From assembly GCA_030544165.1 (NCBI GenBank), contig JAUNRP010000072.1, positions 1 through 9,257 of the forward strand: a DNA stretch of 9,257 bases. Direction: 5' to 3'. Numbering within the stretch: the stretch's first letter is position 1; the number at the start of each line of letters is the position of its first letter. Below, piece by piece: positions 1 through 5,672 of this stretch. The DNA is from a bacterium (lineage in GTDB: Bacteria > Actinomycetota > Actinomycetes > Actinomycetales > Actinomycetaceae). The notes under the pieces are model-generated. The model saw only the letters and a program-made list of their open reading frames with translations. It did no database searches and had not been told where the DNA came from. A program made the position numbers and the translations under genes.

Positions 1-10
1 GGGGAGGGGC

Positions 11-19
11 TGACACAAT
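11..19 (+). promoter_or_regulatory. Putative extended -10 element of purB (leaderless start)
   Basis: TGA followed by CACAAT (14-19) has the TGn extension and the key A at position 2 and T at position 6 of an actinobacterial -10 element. The hexamer ends 6 nt before the purB ATG at 26, so transcription would begin at or next to the start codon. A G-rich stretch (GGGGAGGGG, 1-9) is too far upstream to be a good ribosome binding site. The -35 region would lie outside the window. This is inferred from spacing and motif only. Confidence 0.4.
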
Positions 20-25
20 GGGGGC

Positions 26-1447
26 ATGCCCGTGGACTTCTCCCGTTTGAACATTCCGCTGACTCCGCTGGACGGTAGGTACCGACCGGCGGTGGCGCGG
101 CTCGCGAACCACCTCTCGGAGGCGGCGCTGAACCGCAACCGGCTGGTGGTGGAGATCGAGTGGCTGATCCACCTCACCGAGGTGGGGGCGCTGCCGGGGG
201 CGCCGCAACTCTCCGAGGCGGAGATCGAGTACCTGCGGGCGATTCCAGAGGGGTTCGGGGAGCAGGAGATCGCGGAGCTGGCCGAGATCGAGCAGGAGAC
301 GCGGCATGACGTGAAGGCCGTGGAGTACTTCCTGAAGAGGCGGCTGGATGCGGCGCCGGGGTACATCGATGTGACGGTGCTGCCGCAGGTGCACGAGATC
401 GTGCACATCTTCTGCACGTCCGAGGACATCAACAACCTCGCGTACGCGCTGTGCGTGCGCGGGGCGCTGCACGAGGTGTGGCTGCCGGCGGCGGGTGACC
501 TGATCCTGGCGATCGAGGAGATGGCTCGGGCCAATGGGTCGGTGGCGATGCTCTCGCGGACGCACGGGCAGCCGGCGTCCCCCACCACCCTCGGCAAGGA
601 GTTGGCGGTCGTGGCGCGGCGGCTGAACCGGCAGTTCGGGCGGCTGAACCAGACCGAGATACTGGGGAAGCTGAACGGGGCGACGGGGACGTACGGGGCG
701 CATGTGGTCTCGGTGCCCTCGACGGACTGGGAGGAGGCCTCGCGGACGTTCGTGGAGGGGCTCGGGCTGACGTGGAACCCGCTGACCACGCAGATCGAGC
801 CGCACGACTGGATGGCCGACCTGTTCGCGGACATGGCGCACTTCAACCGCATCCTGATCGGATTCGCGGTGGACGTGTGGACGTACATCTCGCTGGGGTA
901 CTTCGCGCAGAACCTGGCGGCGCAGGGCTCCACCGGGTCCTCGACGATGCCGCACAAGGTGAACCCGATCCGGTTCGAGAACGCGGAGGCGAACCTGGAG
1001 ATCTCGTGCGCGCTGCTGGATGCGCTGGGGTCCTCGTTGGTGGTCTCGCGGATGCAGCGGGACCTGACGGATTCCTCCTCTCAGCGGAACATCGGGCCGG
1101 CGTTCGGGCACTCGCTGCTGGCGCTGGACAACCTGGTGCGGGGGCTGGCGGGGCTGGATGTTGACGCGGGGGCGTTGGCGCGGGACCTCGATGGGAACTG
1201 GGAGGTGCTGGGCGAGGCGATCCAGTCGGCGATGCGGGCGGCGTCCGTTGCCGGGGCCGAGGGTCTGGAGAATCCGTACGAGAGGCTGAAGGAGCTCACG
1301 CGCGGGCAGCGTGTGGGGGGCCCGGAGCTCCGGGAGTTCGTGCTGTCCCTGGGGTTGCCGGAGGAGGTTGAGGCGCGGCTCGCCGAGATGACGCCCGGGG
1401 ACTACGTGGGGCTGGCGCCGGCGCTGCTGCGGCACATGGACGTGTAG
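26..1447 (+). CDS. purB: Adenylosuccinate lyase
   Basis: PurB catalyses two steps of purine synthesis in the cytoplasm: SAICAR to AICAR plus fumarate, and adenylosuccinate to AMP plus fumarate. The 473 residues match the usual length of the E. coli-type enzyme (about 456). The fumarase/aspartase superfamily signature GSSTMPHKVNPI is seen at about residues 304-315, with the mobile-loop serine pair S305-S306. The segment SRTHGQPASPTT carries H180, matching the catalytic His of E. coli PurB (TxxHxQxAxPTT). An HDVKAVEYF segment near residue 94 is also typical of this type. The ATG at 26 fits a start just after a -10-like hexamer and gives the expected N-terminus (SRLNIPLTPLDGRY). No other purine gene is visible nearby. 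The coding strand is strongly G-rich, unlike the genes from 2562 to about 7900. Identification is secure; the leaderless start is inferred. Confidence 0.97.
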   Translation: MPVDFSRLNIPLTPLDGRYRPAVARLANHLSEAALNRNRLVVEIEWLIHLTEVGALPGAPQLSEAEIEYLRAIPEGFGEQEIAELAEIEQETRHDVKAVEYFLKRRLDAAPGYIDVTVLPQVHEIVHIFCTSEDINNLAYALCVRGALHEVWLPAAGDLILAIEEMARANGSVAMLSRTHGQPASPTTLGKELAVVARRLNRQFGRLNQTEILGKLNGATGTYGAHVVSVPSTDWEEASRTFVEGLGLTWNPLTTQIEPHDWMADLFADMAHFNRILIGFAVDVWTYISLGYFAQNLAAQGSTGSSTMPHKVNPIRFENAEANLEISCALLDALGSSLVVSRMQRDLTDSSSQRNIGPAFGHSLLALDNLVRGLAGLDVDAGALARDLDGNWEVLGEAIQSAMRAASVAGAEGLENPYERLKELTRGQRVGGPELREFVLSLGLPEEVEARLAEMTPGDYVGLAPALLRHMDV

Positions 1448-1469
1448 GCCCGGGACGGGAGAGTCGATC

Positions 1470-1547
1470 GGGGCGGGAGGGGAGCCCGGCGCACGGTGGG
1501 GTGGGGGACGGGGGTGAGTGGGCGTCGTCGGGAAGCGGGGGCGCGGG
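1470..1547 (+). other. G-run cluster with two overlapping G-quadruplex motifs in the purB-dedA gap
   Basis: The 146-nt gap after purB carries many runs of three or more G on the plus strand. One motif (1498-1522) has four runs separated by loops T, AC and TGAGT. A second (1520-1547) has four runs with loops of 7, 4 and 3 nt. Both satisfy the common G3+N1-7 rule. A further three-run block lies at 1470-1482. On the non-template strand and in the purB 3' transcript these could form G-quadruplexes. No intrinsic terminator with a T-tract is seen in the gap. Folding and function are inferred. Confidence 0.45.
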
Positions 1548-1580
1548 CAATGTCACAGCCGGTGAGCGGCGGGCGTGCTC

Positions 1581-1586
1581 TACCGT
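1581..1586 (+). promoter_or_regulatory. Putative -10 element of the dedA gene (leaderless start)
   Basis: TACCGT fits the TANNNT pattern and ends 7 nt before the GTG at 1594, which places the transcription start at or next to the start codon. GGAGG at 1587-1591 is only 2 nt from the GTG, too close for a normal Shine-Dalgarno pairing, so a leaderless message is the simpler reading. No convincing -35 is seen 16-18 nt upstream. Confidence 0.45.
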
Positions 1587-1593
1587 GGAGGCC

Positions 1594-2493
1594 GTGACAT
1601 TCTCTCTTGCCACGCCCGTTGCCGGGATTCCCGGTTCGATCGCCGCGCTCGCGGCCAACCCTGCGACTGCGCCCGCCCTGGTGGCGGTGACCGAGACGGC
1701 TGGGACGGCCGAGCTCACGGGCATCGCGAAGTGGACCGTGGACGTGATGGAGTGGATGGGGAGCTTCGGGATCGCGCTACTCGTGGCCGCGGAGAACCTG
1801 TTCCCGCCGATTCCCTCGGAGATCATCCTGCCGCTGGCCGGGTTCACCGCCTCCCTGGGCTCGTTCCACCTGTGGGAGGCGATCGCGTGGGCGACCCTCG
1901 GATCCGTGGTGGGCGCGATGGCCCTCTACTACGTGGGGTTCGCGCTGGGTCGCGAGCGGACGCGGAAGCTGATGGGCGCCCTGCCGCTGGTGAATCCTCG
2001 GGACGTCGCGCGGACGGAGGCATGGTTCGACAAGCATGGAACGTGGACCGTCCTGTTTGGGCGGCTCATCCCGATCTTCCGTTCCCTCATCTCCATTCCC
2101 GCTGGCGTGACGCGGATGCCGCTGCCCAAGTTCATTGGTCTCACGCTGGTGGGATCGCTGGTGTGGAACACGATCCTCGTGGGGGCTGGCTACCTGCTGG
2201 GAGAGAACTGGCACGCGGTGGAGCCGGCGCTCGACTGGCTCAAGTACGTGGTGGTGGCGGTTGTGGTGGCCGGGGTGGTGTGGTTCGTGGTCTCGCACCT
2301 GCGCTCCCGCCGGGCTGGGGTCCGCGGGGACTCCGATGATGCCGAGATGGCTGCGGTGGACTCGGAGGGCATGGACGCCGACCGGACTGGGGACGTGCCG
2401 GGCATGGTTGTTGCGGACGAGGCCGCCGAGATGCCCGGTGAGCCGGGGCGTGAGCCTGCCACTGACTCCAAGGGCTATCCACAGGCGCCGTAG
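1594..2493 (+). CDS. DedA family (SNARE-associated/VTT domain) membrane protein
   Basis: A polytopic inner-membrane protein of the DedA superfamily, linked in other bacteria to lipid (undecaprenyl-phosphate or phospholipid) translocation and proton-dependent membrane homeostasis. From the GTG at 1594 it has 299 residues. Family hallmarks: ENLFPPIPSEIILPLAGF (67-84) in the first re-entrant region, YYVGFALGR (112-120), and FGRLIPIFRSLISIPAG (155-171). In the last of these R157 and R163 have the 6-residue spacing of the essential arginines of E. coli YqjA. Hydrophobic segments lie at about 57-88, 97-118, 180-203 and 217-236. After the last one comes an acidic tail of about 60 residues (238-299), probably disordered. 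The frame is open up to 1501, but that would add a low-complexity leader across the G-run region and ignore the -10 element, so 1594 is preferred. The gene stands alone; its specific substrate is unknown. Confidence 0.92.
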   Translation: MTFSLATPVAGIPGSIAALAANPATAPALVAVTETAGTAELTGIAKWTVDVMEWMGSFGIALLVAAENLFPPIPSEIILPLAGFTASLGSFHLWEAIAWATLGSVVGAMALYYVGFALGRERTRKLMGALPLVNPRDVARTEAWFDKHGTWTVLFGRLIPIFRSLISIPAGVTRMPLPKFIGLTLVGSLVWNTILVGAGYLLGENWHAVEPALDWLKYVVVAVVVAGVVWFVVSHLRSRRAGVRGDSDDAEMAAVDSEGMDADRTGDVPGMVVADEAAEMPGEPGREPATDSKGYPQAP

Positions 2494-2496
2494 ACG

Positions 2497-2510
2497 GGTG
2501 GTTGTCCACC
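2497..2510 (+). terminator. Small hairpin after dedA, possible weak terminator
   Basis: GGTGG-TTGT-CCACC forms a 5-bp GC-rich stem with a 4-nt loop starting 3 nt after the dedA stop codon, followed shortly by GGTTTG. The stem is short and there is no real T-tract, so termination is only a possibility. Confidence 0.25.
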
Positions 2511-2522
2511 GGTTTGTAAGGG

Positions 2523-2542
2523 GGCCTCATCCTGATGAGTCC
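2523..2542 (+). promoter_or_regulatory. Imperfect palindrome upstream of the DUF559 gene, possible operator
   Basis: CTCAT at 2526-2530 and ATGAG at 2535-2539 are perfect complements, extended by one further pair inside and, past one mismatch, by GG/CC outside. The site ends 19 nt before the ATG at 2562. A weak -10 candidate, GATGCT (2548-2553), lies between it and the ATG, so the palindrome would occupy the promoter spacer. The downstream gene has an N-terminal winged-helix region, so self-regulation is conceivable, but this is inference. Confidence 0.3.
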
Positions 2543-2561
2543 GGCGTGATGCTCTCGGGGC

Positions 2562-3455
2562 ATGACCTCACCCGAGACCGCTCGCATTTTCAGGGAAGAA
2601 TTCCTCGCCACCGAGGGGCCGGTGATCGTGGCGAGGCGTTTCCCGCGGCTGCGCCGGACGATCCTCCGCTGGGCTCATGAGGGACACCTGCGATCGGTGG
2701 CTCCGGGCGTGTTTGTTCCCACGCACCTTGAGCTCGATGGACACCTCCTGCTCCTCGTGGCCATGGCATGGCTGCCGACGGCCGTGGTTCAGGGCGAAGC
2801 CGCGGCGTTCGTCCACGGAATCCGTCAGACCGCGCCCGACGTCATCGATCTGGCGTATGAGCACACGGTGCAAGCGCCCACGGGGTTCCGCATCTCGCGC
2901 CGGAAGGTCCCGACGGACCAGGTGCTGTTCATCGGCGAGATCTGCGTGACCTCTCCCGCACTCACGGCCATCGATCTCGCGGCAACGGACGCCGGGGCGA
3001 GCGTCGATCACCTCCGCCGCACCGGACAGGTCAGTCTCGAGGAGCTCTGGGCCGCCTTCCAATCCGCACCGAGCCGTCCCGGCAACGAAGCCCGGCGTCG
3101 GATCCTCGAACGCACCACCACCAACCCATGGTCCAACGCCGAGCGAGATCTCCACTCGATCCTCGACTCCGAGGACCTCCAGGGGTGGGTGGCCAACCAT
3201 CCGGTGCTGATCGAAGGGAATCTGTACTTCCTGGACGTTGCGTTCCCGGAGGCAAAGCTCGCGATCGAGGTGGACGGATGGGAGTTCCACTCCAGCCGGC
3301 AAACATTCGAGAGTGACCGCCGGCGCCAGAACGCCCTCGTCTCTGCCGGATGGACCGTCCTCCGTTTCACCGTGGAGATGCTGGAGGACTCCGACTACGT
3401 AGTGGAGAGCATCCGTTCGATGCTGACCTGTCCAAAATCAAGCGCGAGAAGTTGA
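2562..3455 (+). CDS. AbiEi-like winged-helix / DUF559 nuclease-domain protein
   Basis: The 297-residue protein has two parts. Residues about 10-55 (REEFLATEGPVIVARRF through SVAPGVFVP) look like the winged-helix start of AbiEi-type antitoxin-domain proteins. Residues about 189-287 are a DUF559 domain, related to Vsr-type PD-(D/E)xK endonucleases: WSNAERDL with E194, YFLDVAFPEAKLAIEVDGWE with D225, E236 and D238, then FHS, a DRRRQN segment at 252-257, and GWTVLRFT at 263-270. The candidate metal-binding residues are all present, so an active nuclease is possible. Such proteins are common in actinobacteria, but their biological role is not established and the 'antitoxin' label is only by domain similarity. 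The start codon has no good ribosome site and may be leaderless. The domain seems to end near SIRSML; the extra tail TCPKSSARS is largely encoded by the left arm of the long inverted repeat at 3425-3445. Confidence 0.85.
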   Translation: MTSPETARIFREEFLATEGPVIVARRFPRLRRTILRWAHEGHLRSVAPGVFVPTHLELDGHLLLLVAMAWLPTAVVQGEAAAFVHGIRQTAPDVIDLAYEHTVQAPTGFRISRRKVPTDQVLFIGEICVTSPALTAIDLAATDAGASVDHLRRTGQVSLEELWAAFQSAPSRPGNEARRRILERTTTNPWSNAERDLHSILDSEDLQGWVANHPVLIEGNLYFLDVAFPEAKLAIEVDGWEFHSSRQTFESDRRRQNALVSAGWTVLRFTVEMLEDSDYVVESIRSMLTCPKSSARS

Positions 3456-3521
3456 GCATCGTTGAAACGGCGCCGTCGTTCCAACGGTCGCCAGAATCTG
3501 GCGCTTGATTTTGGACAGGTC
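3425..3521. repeat. Long inverted repeat (21-bp perfect arms) with nested hairpin
   Basis: The arm at 3425-3445 (GACCTGTCCAAAATCAAGCG then C) is the exact reverse complement of 3501-3521. Past one G-G mismatch three more pairs form (3447-3449 with 3497-3499), so 24 of 25 positions pair. The 55-nt interior holds a second stem, GTTGAAACG (3461-3469) with CGTTCCAAC (3477-3485), eight of nine paired, around a 7-nt loop that overlaps the palindrome ACGGCGCCGT (3467-3476). A small separate hairpin, GGCGT-GGCT-ACGCC, follows at 3523-3536. The left arm lies inside the end of the DUF559 gene and the right arm ends 76 nt before the next ATG. There is no T-tract after the stem and the A/T-containing stem is unlike a typical terminator. 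It resembles a REPIN or MITE-sized palindromic element. Whether copies occur elsewhere cannot be seen here. Confidence 0.85.
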
Positions 3522-3584
3522 GGGCGTGGCTACGCCGAGCGCGGATAGTTGTGGAGCGCTCAGGAAGCGTCCAGAGGGCTCGGG

Positions 3585-3590
3585 TAGCCT
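3585..3590 (+). promoter_or_regulatory. Putative -10 element for the 519-residue protein gene
   Basis: TAGCCT fits TANNNT and ends 7 nt before the ATG at 3598, the same geometry as at dedA. There is no purine-rich ribosome site in the 20 nt before the ATG, so a leaderless transcript is likely. No clear -35 is seen at the expected distance. If this is the promoter, the gene is transcribed separately from the DUF559 gene, downstream of the inverted repeat. Confidence 0.45.
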
Positions 3591-3597
3591 GATTTGC

Positions 3598-5157
3598 ATG
3601 ACCGTAGTGCTCCAGAAGGCCATCACCCCCGCCCATGTCCAGGCGTTCCTCAACGAGGGATACGACCGCATCGCAGGCTACGTGGTGCGGGCAGGCGAGG
3701 TCTCCGAGGTCACCTCCGTCGCGGATCTGCGCCGGCTCCACCACACCGACTACGAGGGTTCCCCCTTCCCCACGGACGGACCCATCCACATCCTCCACGT
3801 GGACCGCTCCCCCTCCTGGCAGCTCACGCCCGCCACCCGGATCACCGAGCGGGACGCCATGAGCACCTCCGGCACCGTGGCCGTGGGCGAGCAGTTGGTG
3901 GAGGTCTTCTTCCTGGACCACACCCGGATCACGAACGGGGCCCGCCTCTGGAAGTTCGAGGAGGGCGCAGATCCGGAACTGGTCGCCACCTACTTCGGTC
4001 CCGCCCACGGCTGGCAGGACCACTCCGCAGGCGGTGAGATGCGCCGAGCCACCCCAACCCCCACCACGGGATCGCTCGTGGTCCTCGGTGACAAGGCGTT
4101 CGTGGCCGACGTCCAGTCGGCGGAGAACGGCGTCCCCACGGCCATCACGGCGGTGGCTCCGGTGGCACCCCCCGAAGAACTCGAATTCACCGAGTACGAG
4201 GGAGGCATCTGGGCCAAGCAGGTGGAGCACTCGGATGCTGCGGCCCTCTTCGAGGTGCGCGTTGCCGCCACATGGAACGAGCACCCGGTTCTCCTGGTCC
4301 ACAACTTCCAACTCCCTGACGGCAAGGCCGTCTCGCGAGTGGTCTCGGCGGCACGGCACTGGGAACTGGCGCGCGATGCGGGTCTCCAAGAGATCGAGCT
4401 CGGAGTCTGGGAAGCCACGGTCCCCTCCTCCGAGGTGAAGAACATCCAGCCGCAGGAGGTGGCCGCCCAGCCGTGGATGACCCAGCTCCAGAAGGAGAGG
4501 GTGGCCCGGGCCCAGGAGGCAAGCCGCCAGAACGTCCTGAAGGACTCCCCCGTGGGGGCGTTCGGGCAGGCAACAGGCGGCCAGGCCGGCGCACCGGGAA
4601 GCGCACCCGCACCAGCCGGCGCGCCCGGCAACGCCCCCGCCCAGGGAACCACCCCCACGCCGGGCTTCGCACCTGACACCCCCGGACCGAAGGTCACGGG
4701 CCTCGAGCCCGCCCCCGGCACCGCCCCCACGGGCATCAACTCCCCGGAGAGCGTGGCCCTCTACCAGCGGATCGCCCAGGGCGTCCTTCCGCACGTGCCG
4801 CAGGGCGCCACGGAGGCCCGGGTCATGTGCCAGGCACTCGGAAACGCAATGGAACTCTCCGCCCAGGCGGTGATGGCAGACGGCTCCACCGCGCCGGTTC
4901 CCACAGTCTCCCAGGACGTGGCGCGCGCGTTCAGCGAGCTGCGCCTCCATGCCACCACGCAGGAGGAGCCGGTCTGGTTCTCCGCCCTCGTGACCATCAC
5001 CAACGAGGGCAAGCTCACCCTCAACTTCAACCGCACCGCCCAGCCCCGGTTCCAGCGCATCATCACCGCCGAGATGCTCCGGCTCGAGAGGGAGCGCTTC
5101 CCCCGGGACGAGTGGCCGCAGTGGTTCACCGATCTCGAGGACGAGACCACCGAGTAG
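3598..5157 (+). CDS. Hypothetical protein with C-terminal YezG/DUF600-like domain
   Basis: I do not recognise a named family for the whole protein. From the ATG at 3598 it has 519 residues, no signal peptide and no membrane segment, so it is probably cytosolic. Residues 1 to about 320 form one or two globular regions; motifs such as YDRIAGYVVRAGEV, GSPFPTDGPIHILHV and ARLWKFEEG recall N-terminal modules of actinobacterial toxin/immunity-type proteins, but only loosely. Residues about 322-381 are an Ala/Pro/Gly-rich, probably flexible linker. Residues about 382-519 resemble YezG/DUF600 immunity-type proteins: a YQRIAQGVLPHVP helix, VWFSALVTITNEGKLTLNF (from V459), and DEWPQWF near the C-terminus (W506-F510). 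That assignment is by eye and tentative. The frame is open upstream to a TTG at 3505, inside the right arm of the inverted repeat; 3598 is preferred because of the -10 element just before it. The coding strand is C-rich. Confidence 0.8.
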   Translation: MTVVLQKAITPAHVQAFLNEGYDRIAGYVVRAGEVSEVTSVADLRRLHHTDYEGSPFPTDGPIHILHVDRSPSWQLTPATRITERDAMSTSGTVAVGEQLVEVFFLDHTRITNGARLWKFEEGADPELVATYFGPAHGWQDHSAGGEMRRATPTPTTGSLVVLGDKAFVADVQSAENGVPTAITAVAPVAPPEELEFTEYEGGIWAKQVEHSDAAALFEVRVAATWNEHPVLLVHNFQLPDGKAVSRVVSAARHWELARDAGLQEIELGVWEATVPSSEVKNIQPQEVAAQPWMTQLQKERVARAQEASRQNVLKDSPVGAFGQATGGQAGAPGSAPAPAGAPGNAPAQGTTPTPGFAPDTPGPKVTGLEPAPGTAPTGINSPESVALYQRIAQGVLPHVPQGATEARVMCQALGNAMELSAQAVMADGSTAPVPTVSQDVARAFSELRLHATTQEEPVWFSALVTITNEGKLTLNFNRTAQPRFQRIITAEMLRLERERFPRDEWPQWFTDLEDETTE

Positions 5158-5163
5158 GGGCGC

Positions 5164-5208
5164 GGGCGGAGCGGAACACCACCGCGGGGGCGGAGCGGAT
5201 CACCACCG
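5164..5208 (+). repeat. Two-copy 21-nt direct repeat downstream of the hypothetical gene
   Basis: The segment 5164-5184 (begins GGGCGGAGCGGA, ends CACCACCG) recurs at 5188-5208 with one difference (A at 5176, T at 5200), giving a 24-nt period. It starts 6 nt after the stop codon of the 519-residue protein and ends 43 nt before the -35 of the csoR promoter. The period is a multiple of three, so it could be a small duplication of former coding sequence. No function can be assigned. Confidence 0.7.
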
Positions 5209-5251
5209 TCTCGGCCGCAGGAGCGCACCCCACGCAAAGGTGCCGTCCCGG

Positions 5252-5280
5252 TTGCCCGAAATACCCCTCGGGGGTATGCT
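5252..5280 (+). promoter_or_regulatory. csoR promoter overlapped by a CsoR-type copper operator
   Basis: A -35 element TTGCCC (5252-5257), a 17-bp spacer and a -10 element TATGCT (5275-5280) predict a transcription start near 5287. The perfect palindrome ATACCCC-TCG-GGGGTAT (5261-5277) lies in the spacer and covers the first three bases of the -10. It has the form of known CsoR operators (TACCCC...GGGGTA). Apo-CsoR binding here would block RNA polymerase, and Cu(I) binding would release it. A strong ribosome site, GGAGGAGG (5291-5298), lies 5 nt before the csoR ATG, so unlike the genes to the left this message has a short leader. Confidence 0.85.
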
Positions 5281-5303
5281 CGCAGTAACGGGAGGAGGTC
5301 GCC

Positions 5304-5603
5304 ATGTCCACGCACACAGCCACACACGGCTACACCAAGGACCGCGAGGCATACCTCAAGCGGATGCGGCGCATCGAGGGGCAGGTGCGGGGAATCGAGC
5401 GGATGATCGCCGATGACACCTACTGCATCGATGTCCTCACCCAGATCTCCGCCGTCACCAAGGCCCTCCAGGCCGTCAGCCTCGGCCTCATCGAGGACCA
5501 CCTCGGCCACTGCGTGGTGGGCGCCGCGCAGTCCTCCGAGGAGGAGGGCGCCGCCAAGCTCAAGGAAGCCACGGACGCGATTGCGCGCCTCTGGAAGTCC
5601 TGA
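5304..5603 (+). CDS. csoR: Copper-sensing transcriptional repressor CsoR
   Basis: A 99-residue, all-helical metal-sensing repressor of the CsoR/RcnR (DUF156) family. The family core KRMRRIEGQVRGIERMI starts at residue 19. The Cu(I) ligands are C41 (in TYCID), H66 and C70 (in DHLGHC); their spacing equals C36/H61/C65 of Mycobacterium tuberculosis CsoR, and Y40 matches the neighbouring Tyr there. This Cys-His-Cys set distinguishes a copper sensor from formaldehyde (FrmR) or nickel (RcnR) members. The ATG follows the ribosome site GGAGGAGG by 5 nt. It is the first gene of the operon csoR-copZ-copA and has a CsoR-type operator in its own promoter, so it should repress itself and the export genes until Cu(I) rises. 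Length and start are normal for the family. Confidence 0.96.
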   Translation: MSTHTATHGYTKDREAYLKRMRRIEGQVRGIERMIADDTYCIDVLTQISAVTKALQAVSLGLIEDHLGHCVVGAAQSSEEEGAAKLKEATDAIARLWKS

Positions 5604-5672
5604 TCCCCCTGACCCCCTGACCTTCACAAAGCCACCCACCCAGCCCCACACCACCACCAAAGGAGCACCACC

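Noticed and set aside
1501..1593. Longer N-terminus for the DedA protein from a GTG at 1501
   Set aside because: The extra 31 residues are low complexity across the G-run region, and a -10 element sits 7 nt before the GTG at 1594.
2568..3302. Minus-strand open frame of 244 codons opposite the DUF559 gene
   Set aside because: No recognisable family, and a high Arg/Gly/His content typical of antisense frames. The plus-strand frame carries clear DUF559 motifs.
3425..3521. The inverted repeat as a transposase-bearing insertion sequence or CRISPR element
   Set aside because: There is no transposase frame between the arms, no clear target-site duplication outside them, and only one repeat pair with no spacers.
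3505..3597. Longer N-terminus for the hypothetical protein from a TTG at 3505
   Set aside because: This start lies inside the right arm of the inverted repeat with no ribosome site. The ATG at 3598 has a -10 element at leaderless spacing.
3367..4950. Open frame of 527 codons on the minus strand opposite the 519-residue protein gene
   Set aside because: Its translation is low in complexity (Gly/His/Arg/Asp/Val-rich) with no recognisable domain. It lies antisense to a well-formed gene and is explained by the scarcity of stop codons in GC-rich DNA.
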